64,000 bases of DNA from Xiphias gladius (Eukaryota > Chordata > Actinopteri > Istiophoriformes > Xiphiidae). The notes under the pieces were generated by a model. The model worked only from the letters and a program-made list of their open reading frames with translations. It made no database searches and was not told where the DNA came from. Positions 50,893 to 64,000 of this stretch are shown here, piece by piece (the stretch's first letter is position 1; each line of letters opens with the position of its first letter). The position numbers were made by a program, and so were the translations under genes. Location of the stretch: assembly GCF_016859285.1 (NCBI RefSeq), contig NC_053408.1, positions 4,533,713 through 4,597,712 on the forward strand, given 5' to 3'.

Positions 50893-53219
50893 TGCAAAAC
50901 ACCCATTTTAACAGTTTGAGACAGGTGAAAATATCTTGAAAAAGCGCGAGTAGGTAAAAGTGTTGATAATTGAGCGTGTAGACTTTAAAACCTACTTTTT
51001 TTTAGCCTTTTTAATGGATTTTTTCATCTTTTATTTTTTTTCTTAATTGTCTTCATCTATTTTTAATATTTTATATCACTTGCATGGTTTTTATTCACAT
51101 TTTTGTCTTCTGTCTTAGTACATTATTTTGGCATACGTTAGTCACTCCTTGTTGTACTCTGCAGTTTGTGTTTCTACTGACTTCTTACTCTTATTAGTTA
51201 ATTGACAATCACTCACGTAGCACCTCATCATCGAAGGTGTATATGGATAAAACGCGACTGATAGCATGTCAAATGCTTTAAAACAATGAGTTCAACTGTC
51301 AAAGAATAAGGCTGGCATTATTCTTTAATTTTTTTTTATTTTCAACAAACACAGACAGTTAGCCTGTTTGTGTTTGTTCCTACTAAGGATGGAAACATTT
51401 AAAAGAATGTCACAAAAAAAAAAAAAAAAGCTGGGCGATGTAGGTTTGACCAAATTTTACTCAAACAGGAGTAAATTGTGCTTTTGTTTGGGACACTTTT
51501 CAGCTGCGAATAAATAAATATTTGGTGCAGTAGTGAGTATTTAAGGCAGCAGGTCAGTGTATATGGGATTGACTCAAAATAAGCCACAGTGCCCATGTTA
51601 ATTGTAATGACGGAACATATCAGCAAGCGCAGAAGTGTAAATTATAGTCTGGTTTTAATAGTTTTTGGACAACAATGGAGGTCTTCAGCAGGAAGGAGTA
51701 AGATGTATCAGGCTTTGGATAGACAGATAACACTTGTTAGTGGGATCAATTCATTATTTTGGTATTTTTGTGGGATTTGTTGAGAATAATATGACTGTCG
51801 AATGTCACCCATCCTTATCCTTTAAATGATTGAGAAATTTATTTTCGTCTATTTTTCATTTCATTTTATTTTTTTAGAGTTTGGAACACTTGCTATGGCA
51901 TCAAATTATTTATTCAAATGGATAAACATTTTTAAGACGCATGCAAATATCCCTGTATTCACATTCATGTGTATTCACACATTCACAGCATAAAAACTGT
52001 CCCCCTGCCACTGGCCAAAGGCACATCGTGGAGACCAAAGAGTGTTGTGGGAGACATTGTTTTGTTCTAAAAGCAGGATGGCTTTGAGGAGACACAGAAG
52101 AGCCTTGTTGATGTCTCTCTCCCTCTCTCCCTCACTCGTTCACTGCCCACATAGCACTGGTTTTGTGTAAACCCTTCTATTGTTGCCACCGGCCCCCTCT
52201 TCACCCACATTTCCATTTATATCCCATTTTCCACTTCATTTCCATGCTAATTTGGGAGGGCAAAAAAAATCCCATGTTATGTCATTTATAGTGATGCAGC
52301 TGGTTTATCTATGCATACAAGGGGAAACCAGTGGAGCTGGCCCTGGGGCATGGCCAGCCCTTCATCAAAACTGCCTCTGTTGAATCAAAGGCAGGACATG
52401 TATATGGTGGGACTGTTTGTCATACTGACGACGAAGATGTTTATTATAAAATTAACATAATGGGACACTCAATATTGACTTGAAAAATCAAACAAACGCT
52501 GGATTAATAGTAAGTTATTTTAGCTTTTCTGAGGTCTGTTCTACATTTTCTGCTGGGGTTTCATGGTTTTGCAATCCTGTATTGCACTGTTTTCACGAGG
52601 GAGCCTATCTAATTTTGTTGGATTCCTGCTTGTAATGACTCTCAATCCTTGTAAACTCTGTGGTGTAAACAATGCCTCCAGATCTTTCCACCAAAACAAC
52701 ACACAAGTCTGTTTGGAGGCCTGATCAAGTGGGCGGTTGTGTTTAGTTTGGGTTTATCCGGAACTGGGAGACCTGATAACGCAAGGTCACTCAGCTTGAC
52801 CGCAGTTGTCCCACCATGGTCGATGGTGAATCTAACAAGATTGGACAGTTATAGAATTACTTACTTTAACAGGCTGTTTTGAAGGCTTCTTTATGATCCC
52901 TTTTAGTACATGCTGCTGCCCTGTTGTGTATGAAGAAATGTTTTTTTGATTTGACGTTTCGTATTGTTATTGAGAAGTAATTTTTCTGAGACATCTGTGA
53001 TCCTCCAATAGCACCAGCAAAAAGCAGTCTCAAGCCACTCTACAGCAACTCTTTGAGGCTGTAGTGCTCATTGTAAAGAAAACCGAGTTGTAAGATGGTT
53101 AAAAGTTGGGGCCCAAAGTCAGTTTTTGATCCTTGGCAGTTGTGAAGTAAATATAGAAATCGCAATGTTTATCATAGTTTAGGATTGTAGCGCACTGAAA
53201 TAATAAGCACTAAACATAA
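46031..53219. other. Intergenic, no gene recognised
   Basis: Contains CA runs (46,980-47,009; 50,863-50,890), a cluster of CACATGTG octamers (46,440-46,770) and a motif-dense block near 47,550-47,650, but no splice-consistent conserved protein on either strand. In human the next gene on this side is MEOX1; I find no homeobox or other piece of it. Confidence 0.55.
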
Positions 53220-53830
53220 TGTACAACTTAAGCTGATGGGAATATCGGTTTTGCTGATATTAGGTCAAAAGGCAAAGTGTTGGACACGTTGAAATGTTTG
53301 ACTAGATAAAAACTCAGAGGGACGACTTAAGTTATTACAATTTATACTCTCCAACAGTTGCCAAGACATTTCACTCTGAACCATACATCTCAACCTCATA
53401 GTGGTGCCAAAGTAAAAGTCACCAAAGTCATTAGGATTGTCAACCACGATCCATGACTGTCTGTACCAAATTTGTACCAATGCCTCTGTTAAATGTCGAG
53501 AAATTCCACTGGATAATCGGCTATTTTTATCTGTTGGAGGCACTTAAGAAAAATAACGGGGAAATCATTAGGATCGGGGGATGTTAAATATAAGCACCAA
53601 ATTCCAAGGTGATCCAGCCAACGACTGCTGAGACATTTCTCTCAAAAAAAAACTAGCAATGCCAGCTGGATGGAGGTGGGGAAAAATCAGAGGATCATCA
53701 GGTCCTTAGGATTCATCCTCTGGAAACCATGAATGTATAGAAAACTCCATGGTTGTTGAGATATTTCAGGCTGGACCACAGTGGTGGACTCCCCAACCAA
53801 CTGATGGTGGCATCCCTATAAACAGCCATT
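53220..53830 (+). repeat. Dispersed repeat family B (copy 2, long)
   Basis: Contains two internal sub-repeats with 'gtcattaggatt', 'gtctgtaccaaatttg', 'ttaggattcatcctctgga', 'gttgttgagatatttcag' and 'gctggaccacagtggtgga'. Same orientation as the copy at 28,340. Confidence 0.65.
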
Positions 53831-56629
53831 ATAGAACTGAAGTACTGCTGTACAGTAAAATCTCCTCTTTCTGTTTACAACTCCTTCGTTATGTTTGTGG
53901 CTCTTGACGCGTCCATTACTTGACACGCTTATTAAAATACTCGCAGATCATATATTAATTCAGAGACAATGTAAACAAATACACTGTCAATTCAATGGAT
54001 TTGAAGTTGGCAGATGCCATCATAGTGCAAAATGTAAATCATGGACAACGTACATATCGTATATATTATTTTATGACTCTATCATCATTACACCGAAGCC
54101 CCTTTCCAACCAAACATACACAGACACACACACACACACACACATGCACACACACACACATACAGACAGACACACACTCACAGTATGATGACAGCAAATC
54201 AAAAGATAAAAGGTGACCTTTTGCACCTGTAAGAACCAGCTAATGCCCTACATGCACAAAATGCCTGGCACTCTGCTCTGTCTTTGAAGTGAGCAAACAG
54301 AGGGAAAGGTATGTGAGACCGACACCCGTGCCATCCTGTGCCATCTGGCCCTCACCGGGCCAGGAATGTGCGTGACCGCCCTTGATGGAGGTGCATGTAC
54401 TGTATGTGGGACTGATAGTTCAGCAGCAGTGAGGACATGGTTTAAGGGCTATTACCATGAGCTGTGTCCTTGGGGGTGGAAATGCCAGTGGCTTTTGTGA
54501 TGTTGCCCTAATGAATGGTGTCCTTTGACAGATGCTGGATCCTTCTCAGTGATATTAACACTACATTTATGGTAATTGCGGGCTACTTTTAGTAGAGGCT
54601 GGTATCTTGATATGAGCACGTACTGTGCACAGAGCTTTGTGGTCTTTGTAGAGTCTCATCACTGGAGCTTGGACAAAAGTCAAAGTAAAAAAAACAAAAA
54701 AACAAAATCAGTATGGATTTCACTATGAAAGTCTAAAAATCACTACTTTGTTCAATTTTAATGAAACACATTTGATAGCTTTGAAAGTTGACCGTCAACT
54801 CTCACATCAGAATGTGTTAACTCAAAATAACCCCTTGTAAAAATAAACACTCACAGACCTTTCTTATTCATGATTTTGGACTTTCCCCATCATGCCTGTT
54901 TTTAACTTCAGAACACAATAAAGCAATGAATCACGCGTAAAGACCCCAAAATTCTGAGAAGCAGCCCCGAAGCACTTGTCAATTTCCCTGTGGGACAGCC
55001 TCGAGCCCTCATGGACTTAAAGGGAGGGCTGCAATGGGTTGGGGGGGATTTTAGAAATATGCTGTGCTTACTTTATGTTAACAAAGAACACTGGGTCTTC
55101 TAAAGTGACAAAACTTCAGGAGCAGTTGAACAGTTTTTCCTTGGAAATCGGGGTCCTACTTACAAGGCGCGTTTCAAACATAGCTGGATCAGACATTATG
55201 CACGACATAAGCAAATCTGATTAGGAAACCCTACTTACTGCGCCATTTATCAATGCATGCAAAATGATATGATTAAAGCCTCTTGTATTGAAGGGATGAT
55301 CCTGTGCAAACAATTACATAGTCCGACAGGTTTATAAAATAAATGAACAAGAAAAAACAGGTCAGTCAAACTTATTTGGAAGAGAAAGTGAAAGCAAATG
55401 GTAAACTTATGAAGCGGAATTGAAAACATCTGTTACACTTTGCAGACTAACATTCTACTTTGGTTTTAACCTGTTGTACTCAGTGTAGCTGTGTGTGCAC
55501 ACAGTTTTCTTGTACAGTAATGGATTATTACTGGCACGCTAACTCCAAATAAAATGGTTTTATCTGGCTAAACCGCTTGTTTACAACCTCGCTGATCATC
55601 TGAATGGCTCCCTTTTCTTGCCCCATTGGACGTCTTTTTTTTTTTTTCCCAATGTTGTTTTGTTCCCAGATCTCAGCGGTTACTTTGGTGCGTACAATGT
55701 TATCACAACCAATAGAAATGACGGCCAAAACTCAGAAAGTAAGACCCAAGTGGAAACGATCCTTTAGCAAGGTTGCCTAGCTTTAATTTTAGAGAAGTGG
55801 GAACAGGATGTGAGCAGTCTCATGTAACATGCCACCTTGTTTTCTTCTTCCGCAGTCCATGTTTTGAGGGTACAGAGCCATGCAGGATGACATAATAAAA
55901 ACAATATTCCACTGAGAAAACTTGGGCCCGTATTGCGGGCAACGCTAAGTGACCACTCCCTTCTCGTGTCATGCTATATTTGCTCCGCTCAGGTAGAGCT
56001 GCACTGGTGTCAGCCCTCTCTCGGCCTAACATCAGGGGATGAAGTCAGTGGTGTTTGAAGGAGTGAGATCATTTTTCCACTGAGTGCAGAGTGGGGCAGT
56101 GTAAGGGACACCTTATGTGGCAATCAGGAAAATGTTGCTTGTCTCCCTGCTTGCCTGTCTATCGACCTGCCTGTCTACCTGCCTTTGTACTTGCCTGACT
56201 GTCTCTCTGAAAGTAGATCCATTCCGTGTCTCTCCAAAGAGATGATGAACATAACTGAGGCAGGTAATGGTTTTCTTTTTTTCTCTTCTTCTAATTATAT
56301 TTTCCACTTTCGATCTTTATCATGGCAGTATCGTTCAACATACTGAACGGACCTAATGCATACCCAATGCCTAAACTCATCAAAACGAAAAGCACAAAAC
56401 CGCAGTGTACAGGGTCCGAAAGAAAGGAACCCATGGATAGGTACACACAGAAACAAAATAGGATGCACATACACACACAAAAGTGAGATTGAGAAATGAT
56501 TTGGTCTCAAGATTCAGATTGTTTCTTTATTTTTGTTTGTGTACACATTAAATCAACAAAGTACAACATGTTTATTACTAAAATGTATTGGTGCTACTAT
56601 TCAGATTTTCGAACTTTGGCAAATAAAAA
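53831..56629. other. Intergenic, no gene recognised
   Basis: Apart from the CA microsatellite I see only AT-rich sequence with short random frames, and a poly(T) near 55,635. No conserved motif found. Confidence 0.5.
54119..54178. repeat. (CA)n microsatellite, imperfect
   Basis: CA units interrupted by 'catg', 'cata' and 'gaca'. Confidence 0.93.
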
Positions 56630-56740
56630 TGCCAGGCTAGCTGTTTCCCCCCGTTTCTAGTCTTTATGCTAGGCTAGGGTAATCCCCTTCCGGTTCCCGC
56701 TCTGTACTTAAAAGTGCCTGTGGAGTGTTTTTAAAAAAAA
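56630..56740 (-). repeat. Dispersed repeat family C fragment (reverse)
   Basis: Contains 'gccaggctagctgtttcc' and 'tctagtctttatgctaggct', the counterpart of the central part of the family C copies at 12,655 and 60,475, where a C-run is followed by 'agtctttata'. Confidence 0.45.
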
Positions 56741-57176
56741 ACAAAAGTTATGTTAATGTTCAGTATTACCCACCAAAGTACGTTGTGTGTATCCTTGGGG
56801 CTCAACGAACGTGTTTAATGCATTCCTTTTCCTCATAAACCGTTTGCAACATTAGTGCTTTTGAACATTTGGAAACCTGCATTGCTTACATCCATGTTTA
56901 CTAGCAAGCAGTCGCCTTCTTCCCCGCCTTCGTCGGGGCATCGCTGCCCTTTTTGGTTTATTACCTGCACCTGTAGATCAATGGAACAGTGTGAAACCAG
57001 TAATAGGAACGTGTGAGCATCCTCTTGCATGTTCCAAAAACAAGCAAAATGGTGGCCCACTCATAAAATAAGCGCCATCGATGTTCTCAGTTAACCATTG
57101 GCGGTCATTTTACCTTGCTATGCACCTTACTATTCAGTGGCAAGCATTCTTTGTATTTGTTTTGTTCTGTGTCTTT

Positions 57177-57179
<3 letters not shown>

Positions 57180-57265
<86 letters not shown>
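57180..57265. repeat. (CA)n microsatellite, ~43 units
   Basis: Uninterrupted CA run, preceded by a T-run and followed by CA-rich degenerate sequence to ~57,440. Confidence 0.97.
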
Positions 57266-57270
<5 letters not shown>

Positions 57271-57563
57271 GGATGTATACACATACTGTAAGTCTACAAG
57301 ACACATGTAGTAACAGATATACAGGGTCACACAAGCACGGGCAGATTTACATTTGTGAGAACACACTGTAACAAACAAAAACAAAACATTGACACAAACA
57401 AACCCAAAAACAAACAGGAGTATACACATACACACGCTCACACACTTTTCACCAGTCCTGCCTGTGTTACATCATCTGGTCCATGGCCAGTTAGTCAACC
57501 TCATGTGAGTTAACCTCATCTGTGGATCTCTGAGGACATCAAACACATGCGCAGACACAACAA

Positions 57564-57566
<3 letters not shown>

Positions 57567-57628
<62 letters not shown>
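57567..57628. repeat. (CA)n microsatellite, ~31 units
   Basis: Uninterrupted CA run ~300 bases from the previous one, followed by a TCC/TTC-rich stretch at 57,765-57,800. Confidence 0.97.
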
Positions 57629-57630
<2 letters not shown>

Positions 57631-58039
57631 CCCCCTCTTTACCCATCTCAGCATGACATCAGCTCATCCTGGGTTACTCGGCCTCCCAAGTGTCCTGATG
57701 GCAGAGATAAGGCAGGATGGTCACTGATTAGCTGGGAATCTCGTTACACAGGGAGCAACGGATCCCTCCCTTCTTCTTCTTCCTCCTCCTCCTCCTCTCT
57801 CCTCCACCAGCACTCCTCCACTCCTATCCTCTCCAATCACTGAAGCCATGCTTGAGCGATTCTCAGGCCGAAGGATGAGCAGTTGAAGTGGAAACGAATG
57901 TTTAAAAAAATACATACAAAAAAAAAAAAACACCTTCTTAGGGACCTTGACTATAACAAAAACACCTCAGGCCTTGGTGAATCTAAATATTTTCTGTCTA
58001 AACTGAACCTGAAAAAAGAGATAAATGGAGAGTTAATTG

Positions 58040-58170
58040 CCGTGTCAGTGGCATGACTCATGAAATTTTGCACAGATATTTTATGGTCCCCAGAGGGTGA
58101 ATCCTAATGACTTCGGTGATCCTCTGACCTCTCAAGTAACGCCACCACGAGGTTTAATTGATTTAGTGAA
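58040..58170 (-). repeat. Dispersed repeat family B fragment (reverse)
   Basis: 'ggtccccagagggtgaatcc' followed by 'taatgacttcggtgatc' and 'gccaccacgaggtt' is the reverse complement of family B phrases seen at 28,340 and 53,220. Confidence 0.6.
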
Positions 58171-59219
58171 ATGATACAGGAGCTTATAGGTATCCCAGTT
58201 CTGTGAAACACAGCCTACACCTCTTCATTAGACATCAGCTAACATATTCATGATGAGAAAAAGGCCTTCCAACGGAGTTTGATTATCCGGTCTGGGCCAC
58301 TTCAACAATGATTAGGATACTACTCAGCAAAAGTTGATATATTAATCATCTAGGTTTTTAACCACAGCTCAGCCCTTTTCCAAAAGGCGGCAACCATTGT
58401 GGTAATTTTTGTAACGCTGAGACTGTAAATCAGACTGAGCCCCTATGAGATGGACGTGTTGTTTACTAAACCGCCCCGTTCGTCTGATGTTATGGGATTT
58501 CCCAATAATGTTGCGGGGGCGGTGTTGCTTTGCTGGTGCGTTGGGCCCATTGTCTCGGGTACAAGGAGAGCAAACGTATGCTTGAGGGAGCCCCTTTTAA
58601 GACTCAATCAGTCTTTTGGTGGGGTCCACTGACGCAGAAAATGGGTTTCCACATCCAGAGGAAATGATACTCAGTAATCACCTTACTGGCAACACTGGGG
58701 GAAGGAAGGCACAGTGATCTCACACATAGCTGCAGAATAGAGTAGAATAGAATATGTTCTTGAATTGAACCTTTAACCTTTATATGACTGAGGAGATGTA
58801 ATATCTCATCAGCTTGTGAGTCAGAAATAGTCGATAACATTTTCTTTTTCAAACCAGTGTCTTTCTTGGCGGTTGAGCCACACATTTGGCTGTTGTATTG
58901 TTTACAGCTCCATTTGCTACACGTTTCCCACACATTCCTGTCATATACTTATTATACAAGAGAATTCCCCAAAGCTGAGAACAGGTGTATCATGTATCCC
59001 ATATGTTACTTTCCCGTGGGAGATGTGGCTGAGATGTAAAGAGAGGTAAAGCAAAGGCCCCAGTTACACTGTAGCTCTGAGTTGATGATGAAGCCTGTGT
59101 TAGAGTGAAAAACAAATGTTGTTGGGTCTGGTCTCTTGTATACCTAAAACATGTCCTGGATATATTCTGGGTAATTATCAGCCATACTAGCAGCACTGGT
59201 TGGCAATGTCACTTGTTCA

Positions 59220-59570
59220 TTCTGCCGCTTTGGTCCAGACTAAAATATCTCAACAACCATTGGATGTATCTCCGTCAAACTTTGTACGGATATTCGTGGT
59301 CCCCAGACGGTGAATCCTAATGACTTTGGTGATTCCCCTGACATTTCATGTAGTGCCGCCATGAGCTGAACATCTGTAGGTTTAAGTGAAATGTCTCAAA
59401 AACTATTGGATGGATTGCCACAAAATTTGGTACAGACATCCATGTTCCAATTAGGATGAACTGTTAAAAAACTTTGGTGAGCCTCGACTTTTGCTCTCGT
59501 GCCAACGCCGGGTCAAAATTTCACATAAAAGATGCCGTCCAACAGATTGAACTGTAGGAGTGACAAAGAT
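59220..59570 (-). repeat. Dispersed repeat family B (reverse copy)
   Basis: 'ttggtccagactaaaatatc', 'aacaaccattggatg', 'ccagacggtgaatcctaatg', 'gccgccatgagctgaaca' and 'aaatttggtacagacatcc' are reversed family B phrases. Longer than the copy at 58,040 and in the same orientation as it. Confidence 0.65.
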
Positions 59571-60474
59571 ACCATACGTCACTCAGGCATACAGAAGCTT
59601 GTTTCCCAATGTAAAAGGCTCAATAACTGAAGCCAAGTGGCCAGTCACATAGATTTCCTAATAACTGTTAGGTTACCCTTCTTGCCAACCTACCAGCCCA
59701 CCGCATGTGAAGATATAATCCTGGAGCTAATAATGCCGTATTTTGACACATAGTACATCTGATACGGGTGGGTCTAGTTCAGTGAAAACATTTTCCCTGT
59801 GCTATTCTGTTACACACACCATTGCATAATCGCAAGTGATTCTAAATAGGTCATTCAGGCACTGGTTATTTAAGATCTTTGTAGAACCTGCTTTGACAGT
59901 CATGCTGATTTATCTGGCTTGGAGTCCAGTTTCACATGGGAATTGATTGTGTGATAAAGATAGAATGACTTATTAACTTGATTCAGAAAGCATTATACGC
60001 AACAGACAACTCAGCTACAGAGACATTATTGAACCTTATAATTACTTTATAAAAATGAGATTTTGTAAATCTAAGGAGCTTTATGTTTTTGGTCCTTAAT
60101 CTAAATCAATTTAAAATAAAGTTTGTAATTTAATTTTCAGTGCAACAGAATATTGTTGAATGGGAAAGTACTTAAGAACAAATGTTCATAAGTCAATAAG
60201 TTGGACTCAGATATTAAGTTGGCCTGATAATTCCCTCAGGAGTTGAGGGAGACCAAAAGCAGAGCTAACAGCGAGTGAATATTGGGCTTTAATTCGCCAA
60301 GTGGCCAGAAACATGACTTTAAATGAATGCTTGTGTTGCTGCTGGATAGTGCAAATAAGCAACTGTTTGCAAACACGTTCACCATATCCACTTAAAAGGT
60401 GACGATCTGTCAGTGTTTCCCCTGCCCCCAAGTGGCCAAAATAAATTAATATAATATAATCATTCAGATTTAAT

Positions 60475-60870
60475 GGGATAGTTTGACCTTTTGAGAAATT
60501 CACTTATTTGCTTTCTCGCTGAGTGTTACATGAGAAGTTTGATACCACTCTCATGCCTGTGCGGCAAATATAACGTTCCAATCAGCAGCTGGTTAGTTTA
60601 GCCTACTATAAATACTGGAAAAAGGTGGAAAAAGCAAGTCTGGCTCTGTCCAATGGCTAAAAAAAAAAAGCTTAATAATTAACATGTAATATCTTGTTTA
60701 TTTATTCTGTACAAAACCCGAAGATTAAAAACGGCAAATTGCGGCTTTACTGGGGGTTATATGCTGGACTATGTCCTATTCCTCACAGTGACAATGGGAT
60801 GTCTTTATGCTAAACTAAGCTAATGTCTCCTGACTATAGCTTCCTGTTTAACAGACAGACACGAGATTGG
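60475..60870 (+). repeat. Dispersed repeat family C (copy 2)
   Basis: 'gggatagtttgacctttt', 'cacttatttgctttctcgc', 'gataccactctcatgcc', 'ctggctctgtccaatggct' and 'tactgggggttatatgctgg' match the copy at 12,655 and extend it. No coding capacity. Confidence 0.7.
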
Positions 60871-63544
60871 TATCAATCTGATCTAAGTCTCTGCCAGAAA
60901 ATGAATATGCATGTCCCCCCCAATTTTTGTTTTGTTTTGTTTTTTGTACTATTCCTGCAAGAAATGAAACTTTTCTTGATGCAAGGTCTTGGTAAATAAT
61001 ACATTCCCATTCCACTATAAAATGGCACTGTCATGCAATACTTCCTGTGGACATGTGCAGTCTTGTTTTCATATTGTTTGTCGGTGTTAACTTGTGGCTT
61101 CTGGTGCAGGCCACAGCGCAGGATAATGTGCGACAAAGAATGGAAAAACTGCATTGTGACGACTTAAATCCACTCTCTGAACCACGCATCCACCTGAGCG
61201 AGTGGCTGGCACTGCAGAATGTAAGTGAGAGCAGATGGCAGAGGCGATGAACTGGGAGAGGACGATAGGGTTTATGGCGACGTCCCCAGGCAACACAGTG
61301 TGGGTGAGATAAAATTCTGACGCTGTGTTTGGTTTGAGTAAATATTTTGGAGGGTGGACGGTGGCAACCGCATGACTAGTCTGTCATACTCAGTGCCAGT
61401 GTTATTGAATGAGGAGCACATAGAGGGATGCTATGTGTTCAGTGCCTCTGTGATGTTTTATCGTGGTTATTGTTTGGTGATTGTTTCCAGTTAGGATCTC
61501 TTGAGAGGAAGTGGGGGTTTATGACCTGGAATCTGATTCAGTCAAACACCGGTCATGTTGTAGTCACAGATGCCACCATGAGGACGTCTCTGGTAGAGCA
61601 GGATTTCTCTACGGGCCTGTAGGTGGATATTTATGCATATGTGGAACAAAGGTCAGTCAGGGATCGGAGCAGCGATTAAACTGAATCTCCACTAGAAACT
61701 CCTTTAGGAAATAAAACGAATCTCCCTTTTGTGCAGAGTAACTTTCACACCTTATGCAGCTTCACCGGGAAACAGCATAAAACTTCACACATAAGTCACT
61801 CCAAAATGTCAATTAGGGCAATTGATACTGGGCGAAAGACATGTGTTTGATTTAGTACATGGTTTTGAAAGCACTGGACACGCTGTCATTGGTGCGGGAG
61901 CATTAAGGAACTGAAATTCAGTTAACATTTCATGCAGAACAGCTGAAAGAAAACTGTAAAAAGCCATAGTTTTCCTATTTATATGTTAGATGAGGATTTC
62001 ATAGTGCCACGTCACTGTCTCTTTATGAGTGGGTCGTGTTAATTACTGACAGAATTGTATGGGACCTTTTCACAGAGGACATTTGACATGTCACAGTAGG
62101 GAAAGTACAGGTGTAAAAAATGAAATGAACAAAGGCTGTATTCCACTTAGCTGCTTCGCTTTCAGTGTCTCGGTGACGTGCAAGCTGGCTCACTGCAGTG
62201 AGTAAAACTGACGCTACTACTATGCCGAGAGTGTCTGAATGCAGGACAAATGAAAGTCATACATTCAAAATTCTAGCACATTCATATTACCAGCCAACTG
62301 ATACTTAAAGTATCCACAGTAAAAGTGTGTTACTGTTAAATTATGGAGCCCCCAAGGTCCTGATTGGTTTTTTGTTTTGTTTTTTTCAATTTTATGCAAC
62401 CAAAACTGTGTTTTGTGCTCACAAGTTACTCTTTTGTGCAACAAGATGAAACTTTTTTTTTTTTTTGGTACTTCAGGGCTTCTCCTGTTAGTTTTGTTGC
62501 AGGACTAGTTACAGCTTTATTATTCTTTTTGACGATCACCACGTAAATCTCAGCAGAGCTTTGCAAAACCTGAGCAGGTCCCATCAATCACACTAACTGA
62601 AGGTAGTAAAGTACCTACTATGTGGGTATGCAGGGCTTTTATTCTATGACCATGTGTGACAGGGAGGGACTCCATGCAAGAGATTTACTGAAACTAAGGT
62701 TAACACAAATAAACAACAGGCTGTAGAAGTCAGTAAAGTCAGCAGGACGGTCGTGGATGTGTGTCATGTGTACTGTGGAGGTGCTGAAGGTGCAGACCAA
62801 AAGAAGAGAGTGTCCGGCGGACGTCGGCTGTAGGAAAAGCAAGATAGCATGTGCGCATGGGCGAGCTTTTATAGTCCAGAGAGTCCAGGTGAACTACAGC
62901 AGCTGATGACCCTCCCATGTGTGCTGTATCCTTCTGAGGTTGGCCAGTGACGGTGGGAGGGGCACTATTGACCCAATGTTCTGCCTTGATGTCTGAAACG
63001 CAGACACAAAGTTAATATACCAAAAACCGAATCAGGACTACGCAATAACGGAATCTAAAAAATGAGGATGTCTCACATTCCCTCAATTTGAATGTATATT
63101 CTCTCCCACAAAGATGTCAACAAACAAAAATACTATCCACCATACGACCAGTTGGAGGTACAGTGACCAGTACCTCCAACCACTGCCATCCATCGTAGCA
63201 GATCCAGTCCCCCACCCAGCAAGCTCAGATTCAGAGCAGTTTAAGGATGAAAAAACAGTGGCATGACAAAACGGGCCCATAGTTATGCTATTTTATGTGT
63301 GAACATCCACAGGATACAATGTAAAATAACACCCACTTCAAAATGCAGATTTGGTTTTTTTGCAGGAGCACAGGAAATTGAGGAATATTGTCAGCATTAA
63401 AAGACGTCCCACCCCTCCAGATACATGGCGCGAAATAAACCAGAGTGTCACAACCAAAAGGATCCTCCGACCAAAGGCTCACCAGCCAATCAGATCGTCC
63501 CAAGCCACAAAACAAAGGGGGAACCCAAGCTACAAAAAGCTGTT
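60871..63544. other. Intergenic, no gene recognised
   Basis: AT-rich sequence with short frames (for example + 61,047-61,250) that show no family signature and no consistent splice neighbours. Confidence 0.5.
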
Positions 63545-63710
63545 AAATAAATGTAGCAGAGCAAAAAGTACAGTGTTTAACTGAAATGCACTGGAGTTTA
63601 AATTTAAAATACCACAGACCGGAAATACTCAAGAAAAGTACAAGCACCTCAAAATTGTGCAGTATTTGAGTAAATGTACTTATTTGCTTCCCACCACTGG
63701 CTCATTGTCA
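63545..63710 (+). repeat. Dispersed repeat family D (copy 2)
   Basis: 'aaatgtagcagagcaaaaag', 'ggaaatactcaagaaaag', 'acctcaaaattgtgcagta' and 'gagtaaatgtactta' with the ending 'cccaccactgg' belong to the same fish repeat as 1,195-1,480. Confidence 0.6.
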
Positions 63711-64000
63711 CACCTGAAAGCCACACTTAAAACGACGATACCAGTGCTCAACAGCTAAATGCCGGGTAACACACTCGTACCAGTAAGATCGTTTTGGAAC
63801 CATTTAGGTACGGATTGTTCTTCACCATCTGGCATGCATATCCAGCTGGCAATCCAGGCATGTGAAGCCCAGAGTGCTGTAAGAGAGCACTAGGTGGCGT
63901 CAGCGAACCACTATCATATTTTTCAAGTCGGCTCTGAGGCCACCGCTCATGTAGCACAGAGGGATGAGGCTCCAGGAGAAGACTGTGTGAGGTCTGTGTG

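Noticed and set aside
61047..61250. 67-codon + strand frame
   Set aside because: No recognised family, no splice context; random open frames of this length are frequent here.
44501..64000. Expected neighbour gene (MEOX1 in human synteny)
   Set aside because: No homeobox or other conserved coding block was seen on either strand; it presumably lies outside the window.

Overview
This is a vertebrate nuclear window, almost certainly from a spiny-rayed (percomorph) teleost. It has small GT-AG exons, fish-type dispersed repeats, a tRNA-headed SINE, a decayed Tc1-like transposon and long CA/TG microsatellites. Two genes can be read with confidence and they lie tail to tail: dhx8 on the + strand (about 1.6-12.1 kb) and etv4 on the - strand (13.35-43.5 kb). 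The same gene pair is adjacent on human 17q21. There are no prokaryote-type features (operons, CRISPR, insertion sequences).

Region by region. 1-1.5 kb: AT-rich flank, a dispersed repeat, then a short GC-richer dhx8 promoter/5'UTR. 1.6-3.6 kb: exons 1-5 of dhx8 are present twice in tandem, separated by an 80-nt poly(A) run. 2.67-12.15 kb: a complete 23-exon dhx8 reading frame (1180 codons plus stop) can be assembled by hand, with every junction in phase. 12.15-13.35 kb: 1.2-kb convergent 3' flank containing a repeat and candidate poly(A) signals for both genes. 13.35-43.5 kb: etv4, a PEA3-subfamily ETS factor, with 11 coding exons found. One short coding exon expected from the family is missing and probably lies in the 500-base N gap (41,001-41,500). 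One etv4 exon of 183 bp sits in a 765-bp segment that is duplicated in tandem. 43.5-44.5 kb: etv4 5' end and GC-rich promoter candidate. 44.5-64 kb: no gene found, only microsatellites and copies of a few dispersed repeat families.

DHX8 (yeast Prp22 orthologue) is a general spliceosomal helicase. ETV4 is a DNA-binding effector of FGF/RTK-ERK signalling. They are neighbours but nothing in the sequence ties them functionally. The most notable structure is that three independent local duplications (dhx8 exons 1-5, an etv4 exon, and a 41-bp intronic piece) all have junctions in A-runs. This may be real A-tract-mediated duplication or haplotype/assembly duplication, and the sequence alone cannot decide. 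I found no convincing undescribed biological system.
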